A stretch of 64,000 nucleotides of DNA from Streptomyces smaragdinus. Lineage in GTDB: Bacteria > Actinomycetota > Actinomycetes > Streptomycetales > Streptomycetaceae. Shown here piece by piece: positions 17,481 through 26,783 of the stretch. The stretch is from positions 1-64,000 of the forward strand of contig NZ_WEGJ01000024.1 of the NCBI RefSeq assembly GCF_009604385.1, given 5' to 3'. The position numbers and the translations under genes are program-made. The notes beneath the pieces are model-generated. The model saw only the letters and a list, made by a program, of their open reading frames with translations, ran no database searches and was not told the DNA's origin. How positions within the stretch are numbered: position 1 is the stretch's first letter; the number at the start of each line of letters is the position of its first letter.

Positions 17481-18239
17481 ATGACTGATCGACGTACGTT
17501 CGAGGAATTGGTCGCCGAGGCGGACGCCGCTCCCACCGAGGGCTGGGACTTCTCCTGGTTCGAGGGACGGGCCACCGAGGAGCGGCCCTCGTGGGGCTAT
17601 CAGCGGGCCATGGGCGAGCGGATGGCCGTGGCGCGGGCCGCGCTGGACATCCAGACCGGCGGGGGCGAGGTGCTCGCCGGGGTGCCGAAGCGGCCGGCTC
17701 TGTGCGTGGCCACGGAGGCGTGGCCGCCCAACGTCGCCAAGGCGTCGGCGCTGCTGCATCCGCTGGGTACCGTCGTGGTCGCCGACCCCGAGGAGCCGCC
17801 GCTGCCGTTCGGGGACGGGGTGTTCGATCTGGTGGTGAGCCGGCATCCGGTGGTGCCGTACTTCGCGGAGATCGCCCGGGTGCTGGCGCCGGGCGGTACG
17901 TACTTCGCGCAGCATGTGGGGCCCGCGAGCGCGGCCGAGGTCACCGACTACTTCCTCGGCGCCGAGCCCCGTACGGGGCGGGAGCCGGAGGTCGAGCGGG
18001 CCCGGGCCGAGGCGGCGGGGCTGGAGATCGTGCGGCTGCGGACGGAGCGGCTGCGGATGGAGTTCTTCGACGTCGGCGCGGTGGTGCACTTCCTGCGCAA
18101 GGTGATCTGGATGGTGCCGGGCTTCACGGTGGAGGCGTATCTGCCGCGGCTGCGGGAGCTGCATGCCGAGATCGAGGCGAAGGGGCCGTTCGTGGCGCAC
18201 AGTTCGCGGACGCTGTTCGAGGCGCGGCGTCCGGCCTGA
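17481..18239 (+). CDS. Class I SAM-dependent methyltransferase-like protein
   Basis: 252 residues. A methyltransferase-11-like core is visible: LPFGDGVFDLVVSRHPVVPY (motif around the acidic loop and strand 4) and EIARVLAPGGTYFAQHVGP (strand 5). The glycine-rich motif I is atypical: where DxGxGxG is expected the protein reads CVATEAWPPNVAKA, so SAM binding may differ or be lost. The substrate is unknown. An alternative ATG at 17469 adds four residues. The 3' end runs 116 bp into the convergent ureD frame. Confidence 0.83.
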   Translation: MTDRRTFEELVAEADAAPTEGWDFSWFEGRATEERPSWGYQRAMGERMAVARAALDIQTGGGEVLAGVPKRPALCVATEAWPPNVAKASALLHPLGTVVVADPEEPPLPFGDGVFDLVVSRHPVVPYFAEIARVLAPGGTYFAQHVGPASAAEVTDYFLGAEPRTGREPEVERARAEAAGLEIVRLRTERLRMEFFDVGAVVHFLRKVIWMVPGFTVEAYLPRLRELHAEIEAKGPFVAHSSRTLFEARRPA

Positions 18240-18947
18240 GGTCCGTCAGCAGCCGGCGCAGCGCCAGTCCGTCGGCGGCCACGGCCGTCGTGAGCCGTCC
18301 CGCCCCGGCGAGGGGTACGGATACGGCGTCCTCGGTGACCCGGACGCCCTCGGGTTCCACCGGCGGTCCCGTGGACAGCAGTTGCCCCACCGCGCGGCGT
18401 CCGGCGAGCTGGGCGGGGCCGTCCCAGCCGGGGTGGCCGGGGCCGAAGCCGGTGTGCTGGTCCAGCAGCAGGCGGCCGGCGTGGCGCACGGTGAGGCGGG
18501 AGGTGAGGCTGCCGGGCGGTTCGCCGGTGCGGCCGAGGATCTGCTCCTCGCGGTACAGCAGCCGGGCGCCGGGGGCCAGGTCGATCCGGGTGATCACGTC
18601 CAGTCGGCTGCCCGCGGCGGCGATCAGTGGTTCGGGCAGCCAGTGGAGTTCGGCGTCCTCGCCGACGGTGATGCGGATCGTGTACGACGCGGGGGCGCCC
18701 GTGCGGCCGGGCAGGGCGATCGTGGCGGCGGCACTGGTGAGGGTCAGCCGGGCGCCGGGTTCGACGGCGGCGGTCAGCGCGAGGTGGTCGCCGCCCAGGG
18801 GTGCGCTCATCGCGCCGACCAGGCAGACGCGGGCCTCCGTCCCGTACGCGCGGACCCGGCGCAGGGCGAGCGGGCCGTCGCCCGCCAACAGAGGCAGGGA
18901 CGTGCTGCCCCGGGCGTCGGGCGCCGCGGTGATCCGGGCGTGCGCCG

Positions 18948-18957
<10 letters not shown>
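18124..18957 (-). CDS. ureD: Urease accessory protein UreD
   Basis: 277 residues. UreD features include a central [20 protein letters not shown] and [17 protein letters not shown]. UreD binds apo-urease and recruits UreF and UreG for nickel delivery. The GTG start lies inside the last codons of ureG, so the pair is translationally coupled. The conserved part ends near [12 protein letters not shown]; a further 35-40 residues are read antisense to the methyltransferase gene and look non-conserved (Pro/Ala/Arg-rich), so the true stop position is unusual though no nearer stop exists in this frame. Confidence 0.87.
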
Positions 18958-19613
<656 letters not shown>

Positions 19614-19630
19614 ACGGGGTCCCTCCCGGA

Positions 19631-20314
19631 TCAGGAGCCGAACAGCCGCACCGGGCGCGCGGCGTGGCGTTCGGCGGCGATGTCGAGCCACGGGCTCGCG
19701 GCGGCGGGCAGCGCGTCCACCCCGTCGCGGCCCGCCCGTACGGCACACGCCGCTGCGTCCGCGGCGACTGCGTCGAGCTGCGGGGCGAGGCGGGCGAGCA
19801 CCGCCGTCGCGTCGAAGGGGTCGAGGCTCAGCAGCCGTACGGCGGCCGACGCCGGCCCCGACACCGCCTCGTACGCCACGGCGTGCGCGGCGTCGACGGG
19901 GGTGAGCCCCGCCGCTCGCGCCGCCGTACCGACGACGACGGGCTGGTGGGCGCCGCGGGGGTGGGCGGCGGCCAGGGCGTCGAGGTCGGGGCCGGGCCAG
20001 GCCGCGCGGGCGGCGCGCAGGGCCTGGCGCCCGAGGCGGCGGCTGACCTCGCGCAGCGCCGGCGACGGGGTGCGGGCGTCGGCGGCCTCGTCCAGCGCGG
20101 CGAGGCCCAGGCCGGCGCAGGCCGCGGCGGCCAGGGCGGCGGTGGTGAGGCCGGTGGTCGCCAGGCGCCCGGCGCAGTAGGCGTGCAGCGTCGCCGCGTC
20201 CCGGACCCGCCCGGCGCGTACGGCCTCCTCCGCGCCGCCGGAGTGGGCGTGGCCGCCGGCGGGGAAGCGTCCGTCGGCGAGGATCAGGAGGGCGGCGCGC
20301 GCAACACCGCCCAT
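19631..20314 (-). CDS. ureF: Urease accessory protein UreF
   Basis: 227 residues, all-helical. It begins [19 protein letters not shown], the hallmark UreF N-terminus, and has the [15 protein letters not shown] region and [15 protein letters not shown] near the C-terminus. UreF acts as the GTPase-regulating partner in the UreDFG complex. Its ATG shares one base with the ureC stop (TGATG), so translation is coupled. Confidence 0.92.
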   Translation of the reverse strand: MGGVARAALLILADGRFPAGGHAHSGGAEEAVRAGRVRDAATLHAYCAGRLATTGLTTAALAAAACAGLGLAALDEAADARTPSPALREVSRRLGRQALRAARAAWPGPDLDALAAAHPRGAHQPVVVGTAARAAGLTPVDAAHAVAYEAVSGPASAAVRLLSLDPFDATAVLARLAPQLDAVAADAAACAVRAGRDGVDALPAAASPWLDIAAERHAARPVRLFGS

Positions 20315-22023
20315 CAGAAGAGGAAGTACCGCTGCGCCATCGGCAGCTCCGTGGCGGGCGCCGGCTCCACCACGTCCCCGTCGATCGTCACCGTGAAGGT
20401 GTCGGGGTCGACGGTGACCCGCGGCAGCGCGTCGTTCTCCCGCATGTCGGCCTTCGACAGCCCCCGGGTGGAGGCCGCCGCCACGGCCCGTTTGCCGGTC
20501 GCGAACCCCGCCTCCAGGGCCAGCTCCGTCACGAAGTTGACGGAGTTCGCCGCCGGGGCCCGCCCGTACGACCCGAACATCGGCCGCGGGAGCACCGGCT
20601 GCGGGGTGGGGATGGAGGCGTTGGCGTCGCCCATCTGCGCGTACGCGATCTGCCCGCCCTTGACGACGAGATGCGGCCGTACGCCGAAGAACGCCGGCTC
20701 CCACAGCACCAGGTCCGCGAGCTTCCCGGGCTCGACGGAGCCGACCTCGCCAGCGATGCCCTGCGCCACGGCCGGGTTGATCGTGTATTTGGCGACATAG
20801 CGACGCGCCCGGTGGTTGTCCGCCCGGCCGTCGCCGGGGAGCGGGCCGCGGCGGCGTTTCATCACGTGCGCGGTCTGCCAGGTCCGCAGGACGACCTCGC
20901 CGATCCGGCCCATGGCCTGGGAGTCGGAGGAGATGATCGAGATGGCGCCGAGGTCGTGCAGAACGTCCTCCGCCGCGATGGTCGACGGCCGGATCCGGGA
21001 CTCGGCGAACGCCAGGTCCTCCGGCACGGCGGGGTTGAGGTGGTGGCAGACCATCAGCATGTCGAGGTGTTCCTCGACGGTGTTCACGGTGTGCGGGCGG
21101 GTCGGGTCGGTGGAGCTGGGCAGAACGTACGGCTCGGAAACGACGGTGATGATGTCGGGCGCGTGCCCGCCGCCCGCGCCCTCCGTGTGGTACGCGTGCA
21201 GGGTGCGGCCCGCGACGGCCGCGAGCGTGTCGCCGACGAAACCGGCCTCGTTCAGGGTGTCCGTGTGGATGGACAGCTGGGCGCCGGTCTCCTCGCACAC
21301 GCGCAGACAGGCGTCGATCGCGGCCGGGGTGGCGCCCCAGTCCTCGTGGATCTTGAACGCGAGTGCTCCGCCGCGCAGTTGGGCGAGCATGCCCTCCCGG
21401 GAGACGGTGCTGCCCTTGCCGAGGAGTCCGACGTTCACCGGGGAGTTCTCCAGGGCGGCGAACATCCGCTCGAGGTGCCAGGCCCCGGGGGTGACGGTCG
21501 TCGCCTTCGTGCCTTCCGCCGGGCCGGTGCCGCCGCCGATGACGGTGGTGATGCCGCCGGCCAGCGCCTCGTCGAGGAGTTGCGGCGAGATGAAGTGCAC
21601 GTGGGCATCGATGGCGCCGGCGGTGAGGATACGGCCGTTGCCGGCGATGATCTCCGTCTCCGGGCCGATGGCCAGCGCGGGGTCGACGCCGTCCATGGTG
21701 TCGGGGTTGCCGGCCTTGCCCAGGGCGCTGATCCGCCCGTCGCGCAGGCCGACGTCCGCCTTGACGACGCCCCAGTGGTCGAGGATCACCGCGCCCGTGA
21801 TCACGGTGTCGGGGGCGCCCTCGGCGCGGGTGCGCAGGGACTGGCCCATCGACTCGCGGATCACCTTGCCGCCGCCGAACACCGCCTCGTCACCGGCGCG
21901 TCCGGGGCCGCCGCAGCGGTCCTCCTCGATCTCGATCAGCAGATCGGTGTCGGCGAGCCGGATCCGGTCGCCGGTCGTGGGGCCGAAGAGATCGCCGTAC
22001 GCCTGCCGGCTCAGCTCAGCCAT
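20314..22023 (-). CDS. ureC: Urease alpha subunit UreC
   Basis: 569 residues, normal length for the catalytic subunit. Nickel ligands include H141 and H143 (AIDAHVHF), the lysine carbamylated in the active enzyme is K224 ([11 protein letters not shown]), and further His ligands lie in SIHTDTLNE and [15 protein letters not shown]. The mobile flap carries MVCHHLNP with the catalytic Cys-His. It hydrolyses urea to ammonia and carbamate in the cytoplasm. The start [16 protein letters not shown] is the conserved UreC N-terminus and overlaps ureB by 8 bp; an ATG at 22038 would add only five residues. Confidence 0.97.
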   Translation of the reverse strand: MAELSRQAYGDLFGPTTGDRIRLADTDLLIEIEEDRCGGPGRAGDEAVFGGGKVIRESMGQSLRTRAEGAPDTVITGAVILDHWGVVKADVGLRDGRISALGKAGNPDTMDGVDPALAIGPETEIIAGNGRILTAGAIDAHVHFISPQLLDEALAGGITTVIGGGTGPAEGTKATTVTPGAWHLERMFAALENSPVNVGLLGKGSTVSREGMLAQLRGGALAFKIHEDWGATPAAIDACLRVCEETGAQLSIHTDTLNEAGFVGDTLAAVAGRTLHAYHTEGAGGGHAPDIITVVSEPYVLPSSTDPTRPHTVNTVEEHLDMLMVCHHLNPAVPEDLAFAESRIRPSTIAAEDVLHDLGAISIISSDSQAMGRIGEVVLRTWQTAHVMKRRRGPLPGDGRADNHRARRYVAKYTINPAVAQGIAGEVGSVEPGKLADLVLWEPAFFGVRPHLVVKGGQIAYAQMGDANASIPTPQPVLPRPMFGSYGRAPAANSVNFVTELALEAGFATGKRAVAAASTRGLSKADMRENDALPRVTVDPDTFTVTIDGDVVEPAPATELPMAQRYFLF

Positions 22024-22327
22024 CGAGCCCTCCCCCAATCTCCCCGCGCAGCCCGGGCACGGACCGCCGTCCGGCGAGCGGGACGAGCGCGACCTCGACG
22101 GGGATGCCCGGTTCGAAACGCACCGCCGTCCCGGCCGCGATGTCCAGCCGCAGCCCCCGGGCGGCCGCCCGGTCGAACTCGAGGCCGGGGTTCGCCTCGG
22201 CGAAGTGGTAATGGGAGCCGACCTGGACGGGCCGGTCGGCCGTATTGCGTACGATCAGCCGGGTCACGGGGCGGCCCTCGTTGAACGGGATCGCGCCGTC
22301 GGCGTACAGCACCTCGCCGGGGATCAT
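22016..22327 (-). CDS. ureB: Urease beta subunit UreB
   Basis: 103 residues. It starts [19 protein letters not shown] and contains [17 protein letters not shown] and GTAVRFEPG, the core signature of the beta subunit. It packs on UreC in the (UreABC)3 enzyme. The ATG overlaps the ureA stop as ATGA. Confidence 0.96.
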   Translation of the reverse strand: MIPGEVLYADGAIPFNEGRPVTRLIVRNTADRPVQVGSHYHFAEANPGLEFDRAAARGLRLDIAAGTAVRFEPGIPVEVALVPLAGRRSVPGLRGEIGGGLDG

Positions 22328-22626
22328 GCGATCGGCTCGTGGACAGTGACGAGCTTGGTGCCGTCCGGGAAGGTGGCCTCGACCTGTACGTCGCGGATCA
22401 TCTCGGGGACCCCTTCCAGTACGTCCTCACGGGTGAGGACCGTGCGTCCGGACGCCATCAGTTCGGCGACGGTACGGCCGTCGCGGGCGCCTTCCAGCAG
22501 ATGGACGGTGATGAGCGCCACCGCCTCCGGATGGTTCAGCCGCAGCCCTCTGTCCCGGCGTCTGCCGGCCACGTCCGCGGCCACGTGCACCAGCAGCCGC
22601 TCCTGCTCATGGGGAGTCAGTCGCAC
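22324..22626 (-). CDS. ureA: Urease gamma subunit UreA
   Basis: 100 residues. It begins [20 protein letters not shown] and ends with [20 protein letters not shown], as in all bacterial UreA proteins. It is the first gene of the ureABCFGD operon, which lacks ureE. The GTG start has GGAGAGG at a good distance. The promoter region carries a GlnR-like box (22701-22716), suggesting nitrogen control. Confidence 0.96.
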   Translation of the reverse strand: MRLTPHEQERLLVHVAADVAGRRRDRGLRLNHPEAVALITVHLLEGARDGRTVAELMASGRTVLTREDVLEGVPEMIRDVQVEATFPDGTKLVTVHEPIA

Positions 22627-22684
22627 AACCTCTCCTCACCTCGGCCCCCGCTCCGCTCGTCCACGCGGACGGGTCGCGGGTGGA

Positions 22685-22716
22685 ACGCTAGCCGTGATGT
22701 TTTTCGGGAGCGTTAC
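22685..22716 (-). promoter_or_regulatory. ureA promoter with candidate GlnR box
   Basis: Read on the minus strand, GTAAC (22716-22712), six bases, then GAAAA (22705-22701) matches the actinobacterial GlnR half-site pair GTnAC-n6-GaAAc. A TAGCGT hexamer at 22690-22685 lies 10 bp downstream and would serve as the -10 of ureA, so the box covers the -35 region. GlnR control of urease is established in Streptomyces; this site is inferred. Confidence 0.5.
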
Positions 22717-22738
22717 GCCGTACGGAAGGATGCTTCGG

Positions 22739-23272
22739 ATGATTGACGTGAGGACCGCCCATACGAGCGAACTCGAACCGTCCGTCCTCGCCGGCGCCCG
22801 GCGGCTGCTGGAGGTCGTGTTCGACGGCGAGTTGACGGAACACGACTGGGAACACGCCCTCGGCGGCATCCACGCGCTCGCCTCGGAGGACGGCGAACTG
22901 ATCGGCCACGCGTCCGTGGTCCAGCGCCGGCTGCTGCACGGCGGACGGGCGCTGCGCACGGGCTACGTCGAGGGGGTCGGGGTCCGCCCCGACCGGCGGC
23001 GGCGCGGCGTGGGCGGCGCGCTGATGCGCCCGCTGGAGGGGGTGGTGCGCGGCGCGTACGACCTCGGCGCCCTCGCGTCGTCGGACGCGGGCCTGCCGTT
23101 CTACGCGGCCCGGGGCTGGCGGCCGTGGCGCGGCCGGCTGTCGGCGCTGACCCCGCGGGGGATCGAGGCCACGCCGGACGAGGAGGGGTGCGTGTTCGTG
23201 CTGCCGGTGTCGGTGCCGCTGGATCTCTACGGCAGGCTGACGTGTGACTGGCGGGACGCGGACGTGTGGTGA
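22739..23272 (+). CDS. aac(2'): Aminoglycoside 2'-N-acetyltransferase, AAC(2')-I family (GNAT fold)
   Basis: 177 residues. It resembles the chromosomal AAC(2')-I enzymes of mycobacteria along its whole length: DWEHALGGIHAL, HASVVQRRLLHGGRALRTGY followed by VEGVGVRPDRRRRGVGGALM (acetyl-CoA loop), VVRGAYDLGALASS, FYAARGWRPW, then TPDEEGCVFVLP and a terminal CDWRDADVW. That family transfers acetyl from CoA to the 2'-amine of aminoglycosides and may have another physiological substrate. It is divergent from ureA and shares its regulatory gap. GGAAGG lies 9 nt upstream; an in-frame ATG at 22730 is an alternative start. Confidence 0.88.
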   Translation: MIDVRTAHTSELEPSVLAGARRLLEVVFDGELTEHDWEHALGGIHALASEDGELIGHASVVQRRLLHGGRALRTGYVEGVGVRPDRRRRGVGGALMRPLEGVVRGAYDLGALASSDAGLPFYAARGWRPWRGRLSALTPRGIEATPDEEGCVFVLPVSVPLDLYGRLTCDWRDADVW

Positions 23273-23301
23273 GAGGAGCGCCGCTTCCGTTCGAGACGTC
23301 G

Positions 23302-24876
23302 TCAGGAACCCTCGAACGGGCGGTACGCCGTCAGGGCCTCGTTGGCCTTGGTGAGCGTGAGCGCCTCCGGCGCCCGCGCCACCTCGCCGTCGAACGCGAG
23401 GAGCTCGCCCGGCCGCAGCCCGGTGAGCTCCAGCCGCCGCAGCCGCGCGGACGCCTGCAGGGGCGCCGAACGCACGGGGCCGGTGAGGGCGGCGAGCAGC
23501 AGCCGGGTGCGGGGCAGCCGACCGGCGTACACCACCCGTACGTCGAGCAGCCCGTCGGCGAGGTCGGACCGGCGCACCGGGACGGCGCCCACCCCGCGGT
23601 ACACGCAGTTCCCGGCGAAGAGCAGCCAGACCCGGCGCGGCTCGCCGTTGATCCGTACGACGGTGGGCTCGCCGGTGCGCAGCACCCGCAGCGCCGCCAG
23701 CACACCCGCCGGCCATGATCCGACGTGCGGCGCCCAGGACTCGCGGACACGGACCAGGTCCGGATACGCGCCGAGGCTGAAGGTGTTGACGAAGCGGCGG
23801 GGGGAGGCGCCGTCCGACGTGTAGACCCCCAGGTCCACCGCCACCGCCTCGCCGCCGGTCACCGCCCGGCACGTGTCCGTGACGCTGTCCAGGCCCAGGT
23901 CGTGCGCGAAGTGGTTGCGGGTGCCGCCCGGGAACACCGCGAGGGGCACCCGGTGCCGGACGGCCGCGTGCGCGGCGGCGTTGACGGTACCGTCGCCGCC
24001 GAGGACACCGAGCGCGCCGCCCCGGTCCGCCGCCGCCCGGGCGGCGTCGTCCAGCAGCGCGGCGAGCGGGGTGCCGTCGTCCTCCCGGGGGACGACCTCC
24101 GCCAGCGGCAGCAGGGTGCGGATCCGCGCCACGGGGTCGGGGATCCCGCGGCCGCCCGCCGCGTCGTTCAGCACCACCGTGAGCCCGCGCCCGCCCGGCA
24201 GCGCGGGGGCGTCGGCACGGGGCCGGGCGGGCGGGGCCAGCTGGGCGCGCGTGGGGACCAGCCCGCGGACCGCGAACGCGGCGCCGGAGCCGAGGGCCAG
24301 CCCGGCGAGCACATCGCTCGGATAGTGCACGCCGGTGTAGATCCGGGAGAACGCCACCGACCAGGCGAGGGGGGCGAGCGTCGCGCCCCAGCGCCGGGAC
24401 TCCAGCGCGGCGCCCACGGCGAACGCGGCGGCGGAGGCCGCGTGCCCCGACGGGAACGACGTGGTGACGGGCTGCCGGTGCAGCCGCCGGACGAGCGGCA
24501 CGGCGTCCAGCAGCGGACGCCGGCGCCGGGCGGCGCCCTTGACCACGGTGTTGACGGTCGCCGAGGCGAGCGCGAGGGACGCCACGCCGCGCGCCGCCGC
24601 CCGCCGGGCGGGCCGCCCTCCGACGGCGGCCATGGCGGCGGCGACGCCGAACCACAGCAGCCCGTGGTTGGCGCCCCGGCTCAACCGTGGCAGCACCTGT
24701 TCGGCGGCCGGCCAGTGCCGTGCGGCCACTTCGCGGAACACGGCCTCGTCCCAGCCGGCCAGGGTGCGTGCCGTCGCCGCCGTACGGCCGGTGCGGTCAC
24801 GGCCCGCCCGCGGGACGGGGGGCCGCAGCGCCGATGCCGGCGAGAGCCGGACGCGGGTCCTGTTCCTGAGCCACAT
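23302..24876 (-). CDS. Bifunctional PAP2 phosphatase / diacylglycerol kinase-family protein
   Basis: 524 residues in two domains. The N-terminal half (to about 235) is a membrane PAP2 phosphatase with KGAARRRRP (motif 1), TSFPSGHAAS (motif 2) and FSRIYTGVHYPSDVL (motif 3), plus several hydrophobic helices. The C-terminal half (about 240-524) is a diacylglycerol kinase catalytic domain: VVLNDAAGG, GGDGTVNAAAH and FPGGTRNHFAHDLGL, with a late FDGEVA. The fusion suggests paired phosphatidic-acid dephosphorylation and lipid phosphorylation at the membrane. A GTG at 24879 directly precedes the ATG. No strong ribosome binding site is visible. Confidence 0.93.
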   Translation of the reverse strand: MWLRNRTRVRLSPASALRPPVPRAGRDRTGRTAATARTLAGWDEAVFREVAARHWPAAEQVLPRLSRGANHGLLWFGVAAAMAAVGGRPARRAAARGVASLALASATVNTVVKGAARRRRPLLDAVPLVRRLHRQPVTTSFPSGHAASAAAFAVGAALESRRWGATLAPLAWSVAFSRIYTGVHYPSDVLAGLALGSGAAFAVRGLVPTRAQLAPPARPRADAPALPGGRGLTVVLNDAAGGRGIPDPVARIRTLLPLAEVVPREDDGTPLAALLDDAARAAADRGGALGVLGGDGTVNAAAHAAVRHRVPLAVFPGGTRNHFAHDLGLDSVTDTCRAVTGGEAVAVDLGVYTSDGASPRRFVNTFSLGAYPDLVRVRESWAPHVGSWPAGVLAALRVLRTGEPTVVRINGEPRRVWLLFAGNCVYRGVGAVPVRRSDLADGLLDVRVVYAGRLPRTRLLLAALTGPVRSAPLQASARLRRLELTGLRPGELLAFDGEVARAPEALTLTKANEALTAYRPFEGS

Positions 24877-24990
24877 CACCGACGCTCACCATCCCGACCG
24901 CTGTTCCGCCTTCGACAACCGAAGCCGCCGCACCGCGTCCGGCACCGGGGCGTCCGGACGGACGGTGACCGGCTCGGGCGTACGGCCAGC

Positions 24991-25351
24991 GTGACAGCTG
25001 ACCGTGAGCGGATCAACGCCGTCCACAACGGCCCGTCCTGCGTCTCCAGCACATCACCGATGTCCCGGGCGCGCATCAGCTGGACCGCCCCGCACCGGGG
25101 TCGATCCCGCGTCCGCCGCCCTGTCCGTACGCGAGCCCCGCCGCGTACACGTCTACCGGCAGGTGCACGCCCTGGCCGGCGGCGCCCGCGCGGCGGACAC
25201 GGAGGAGCTGCGCAAGGCGATGCTCGCGGCACGCGGGCTCTTCGAGACGCTCGTCGGCGCCCGGAGCACCGACCGCACCGCGCCGGCCCGCGCCCTCGCC
25301 GGCCGGCTCCGCGTCGCGTGGCCCGGCGCCGGGAAGAGGGCGGCATCTTGA
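24991..25351 (+). pseudogene. Possible frameshifted small gene of unknown function
   Basis: Third-position GC is very high in one frame from GTG 24991 (VTADRERINAVHNGPS...) to about 25095. The frame then changes: from about 25105 the coding bias moves to the frame ending at 25351 (VDPASAALSVREPRRVHVYR ... LRKAMLAARGLFETLVGA). Each frame looks non-coding where the other looks coding. This is what a single-base indel would leave; a sequencing error would look the same. I do not recognise the product. The surrounding 24877-24990 and 25352-25555 hold no gene I can support. Confidence 0.35.
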
Positions 25352-25555
25352 CCCCGGCACAGGCGGACCCCCTCCTCCCGTTTGACGGGACACGATCCGG
25401 GCAGGCGGCACACAGTGCTTCGGACTGCAGGCACGCCCCGCGGGAGCGATCCGGGCTGGCGCCGAGGCACGACCGCCCGCCCGCGCCCGACCGGGCCCGG
25501 ACGCCTCGCCCCCGCGGTGACGACGAGTTGTCCACCGAGGAGGGAGTCGTACCCC

Positions 25556-26356
25556 ATGCCCCCCGCCATCGGCACACGACGCAAACCCAGGCATCCCCAC
25601 GACGACGCGCCCGACACGGCCGCCGCGTTCACCAGGCTCGCGGCGATGGACCCCGGACCGGAGCGCGACCGCCTCCGGCACGAGGTCGTCGAGGCGTGGA
25701 TGCCCATGGCCGCCCGGCTCGCCCGGCAGTTCAAGGGCCGCGGCGAGAGCCTGGAGGATCTCCGTCAGGTGGCGCATCTCGGCCTGGTGAAGGCCGTCCT
25801 GCGCTACGACCCGGCGCACGGCTCCGCGTTCGAGAGTTACGCGGTGCCGACCATCACCGGCGAGCTCAAACGCCACTTCCGCGACCACATGTGGGGCGTG
25901 CACGTACCCCGCCGGGTCCAGGAGCTGCGCAATCGGGTCCGCGCCGCCGACCACGAGCTGTGCCGTTCGCCGGACGGCAGGCGTCCCGGTGTGGAGCAGC
26001 TCGCCGAGCGGTCCGGGCTGACGCCGCAGGAGGTGCGGACCGGGCTGGAGGCGCTGGACAGTTACGCGGTGCTCTCGCTGGACGCCGCGATCGCCGACGC
26101 GGAGGACGGCTACTCGCTGCTGGACACCCTCGGCGGCCACGACCAGGGCTACGAGCGGGTGGTACGGCGCGAGGCGGTGCGCCCCTGTCTGCGGAACCTG
26201 CCGGAACGGGAGCGCAGCATCCTCTACATGCGCTACTTCCGCGGGATGACGCAGCGCGGGATCGCCGAACAGCTGGGTATCTCCCAGATGCACGTGTCCC
26301 GGCTGCTCAGCCGCACCTGCGGCCGGATCCGTGACGAGGTGGAGGCACCGGGCTGA
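25556..26356 (+). CDS. RNA polymerase sigma factor, SigB/SigF/SigG family
   Basis: 266 residues with sigma-70 regions 2, 3 and 4. Region 2 has SLEDLRQVAHLGLVKAVLRY and FESYAVPTITGELKRHFRD; region 3 is PRRVQELRNRVRAADHEL; region 4 carries ERSILYMRYFRGMTQRGIAE and QLGISQMHVSRLLSRT as helix-turn-helix. This is the stress/development alternative sigma class that is abundant in Streptomyces and usually controlled by anti-sigma factors, none of which is adjacent. The ATG lies 10 nt after AGGAGGGAG. A GTTT at 25380 and GGGCAG at 25399 are spaced 15 bp and weakly resemble its own promoter class. Confidence 0.93.
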   Translation: MPPAIGTRRKPRHPHDDAPDTAAAFTRLAAMDPGPERDRLRHEVVEAWMPMAARLARQFKGRGESLEDLRQVAHLGLVKAVLRYDPAHGSAFESYAVPTITGELKRHFRDHMWGVHVPRRVQELRNRVRAADHELCRSPDGRRPGVEQLAERSGLTPQEVRTGLEALDSYAVLSLDAAIADAEDGYSLLDTLGGHDQGYERVVRREAVRPCLRNLPERERSILYMRYFRGMTQRGIAEQLGISQMHVSRLLSRTCGRIRDEVEAPG

Positions 26357-26397
26357 CACCCGGTTGGCGTCCCGCACGCCGGGTACCCGTGCGCGAC

Positions 26398-26417
26398 CGG
26401 ACCGGTGACCCGGTCCG
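26398..26417 (+). terminator. Hairpin between sigma factor and DUF6458 genes
   Basis: CGGACCGG and CCGGTCCG form a perfect 8-bp stem with loop TGAC, 41 bp after the sigma stop and 19 bp before the next ATG. It could terminate or act as a 5' leader structure. Confidence 0.35.
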
Positions 26418-26436
26418 AACCGAAAGGCGGTATTCC

Positions 26437-26658
26437 ATGAGCATGGGCGGATGCATCTTCCTGATCGCCGCCGGAGCCATCCTGCTGGTCGGCGTCGACT
26501 GGAATCCGGAGGCGGTCAACATCGACCTGGTGGGCCTGATCATGATCCTCGTCGGGATCTTCGGCGTCGGCGCGTACGTCAGCATCTACAAGCGCCGGCG
26601 TATGCAGGCACCCCCGCCGGCGGCGCCGGTGGTCGAGGAGCACCGGTACATCCAGTAG
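26437..26658 (+). CDS. DUF6458-type small membrane protein
   Basis: 73 residues with two hydrophobic segments. The first is GGCIFLIAAGAILLVGV (about 4-20) and the second is VNIDLVGLIMILVGIFGVGA (about 27-46), followed by a basic stop-transfer YKRRR and a Pro-rich tail. The layout (Gly-rich first helix, NIDLVG second helix) matches the DUF6458 family, often found with stress sigma factors; function is unknown. AAAGGCGG lies upstream of the ATG. Confidence 0.8.
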   Translation: MSMGGCIFLIAAGAILLVGVDWNPEAVNIDLVGLIMILVGIFGVGAYVSIYKRRRMQAPPPAAPVVEEHRYIQ

Positions 26659-26783
26659 CCGCGGCGGTGACAAATACCCCCGAATGACTCGTACGACGCG
26701 GCCTCCGGCTCCTCGCATCGGCCCCTCCGGGAGCGGATAGTCGTACCGAACCCGTACGACCGCGACCGCCTGGAGGCCCCGCC

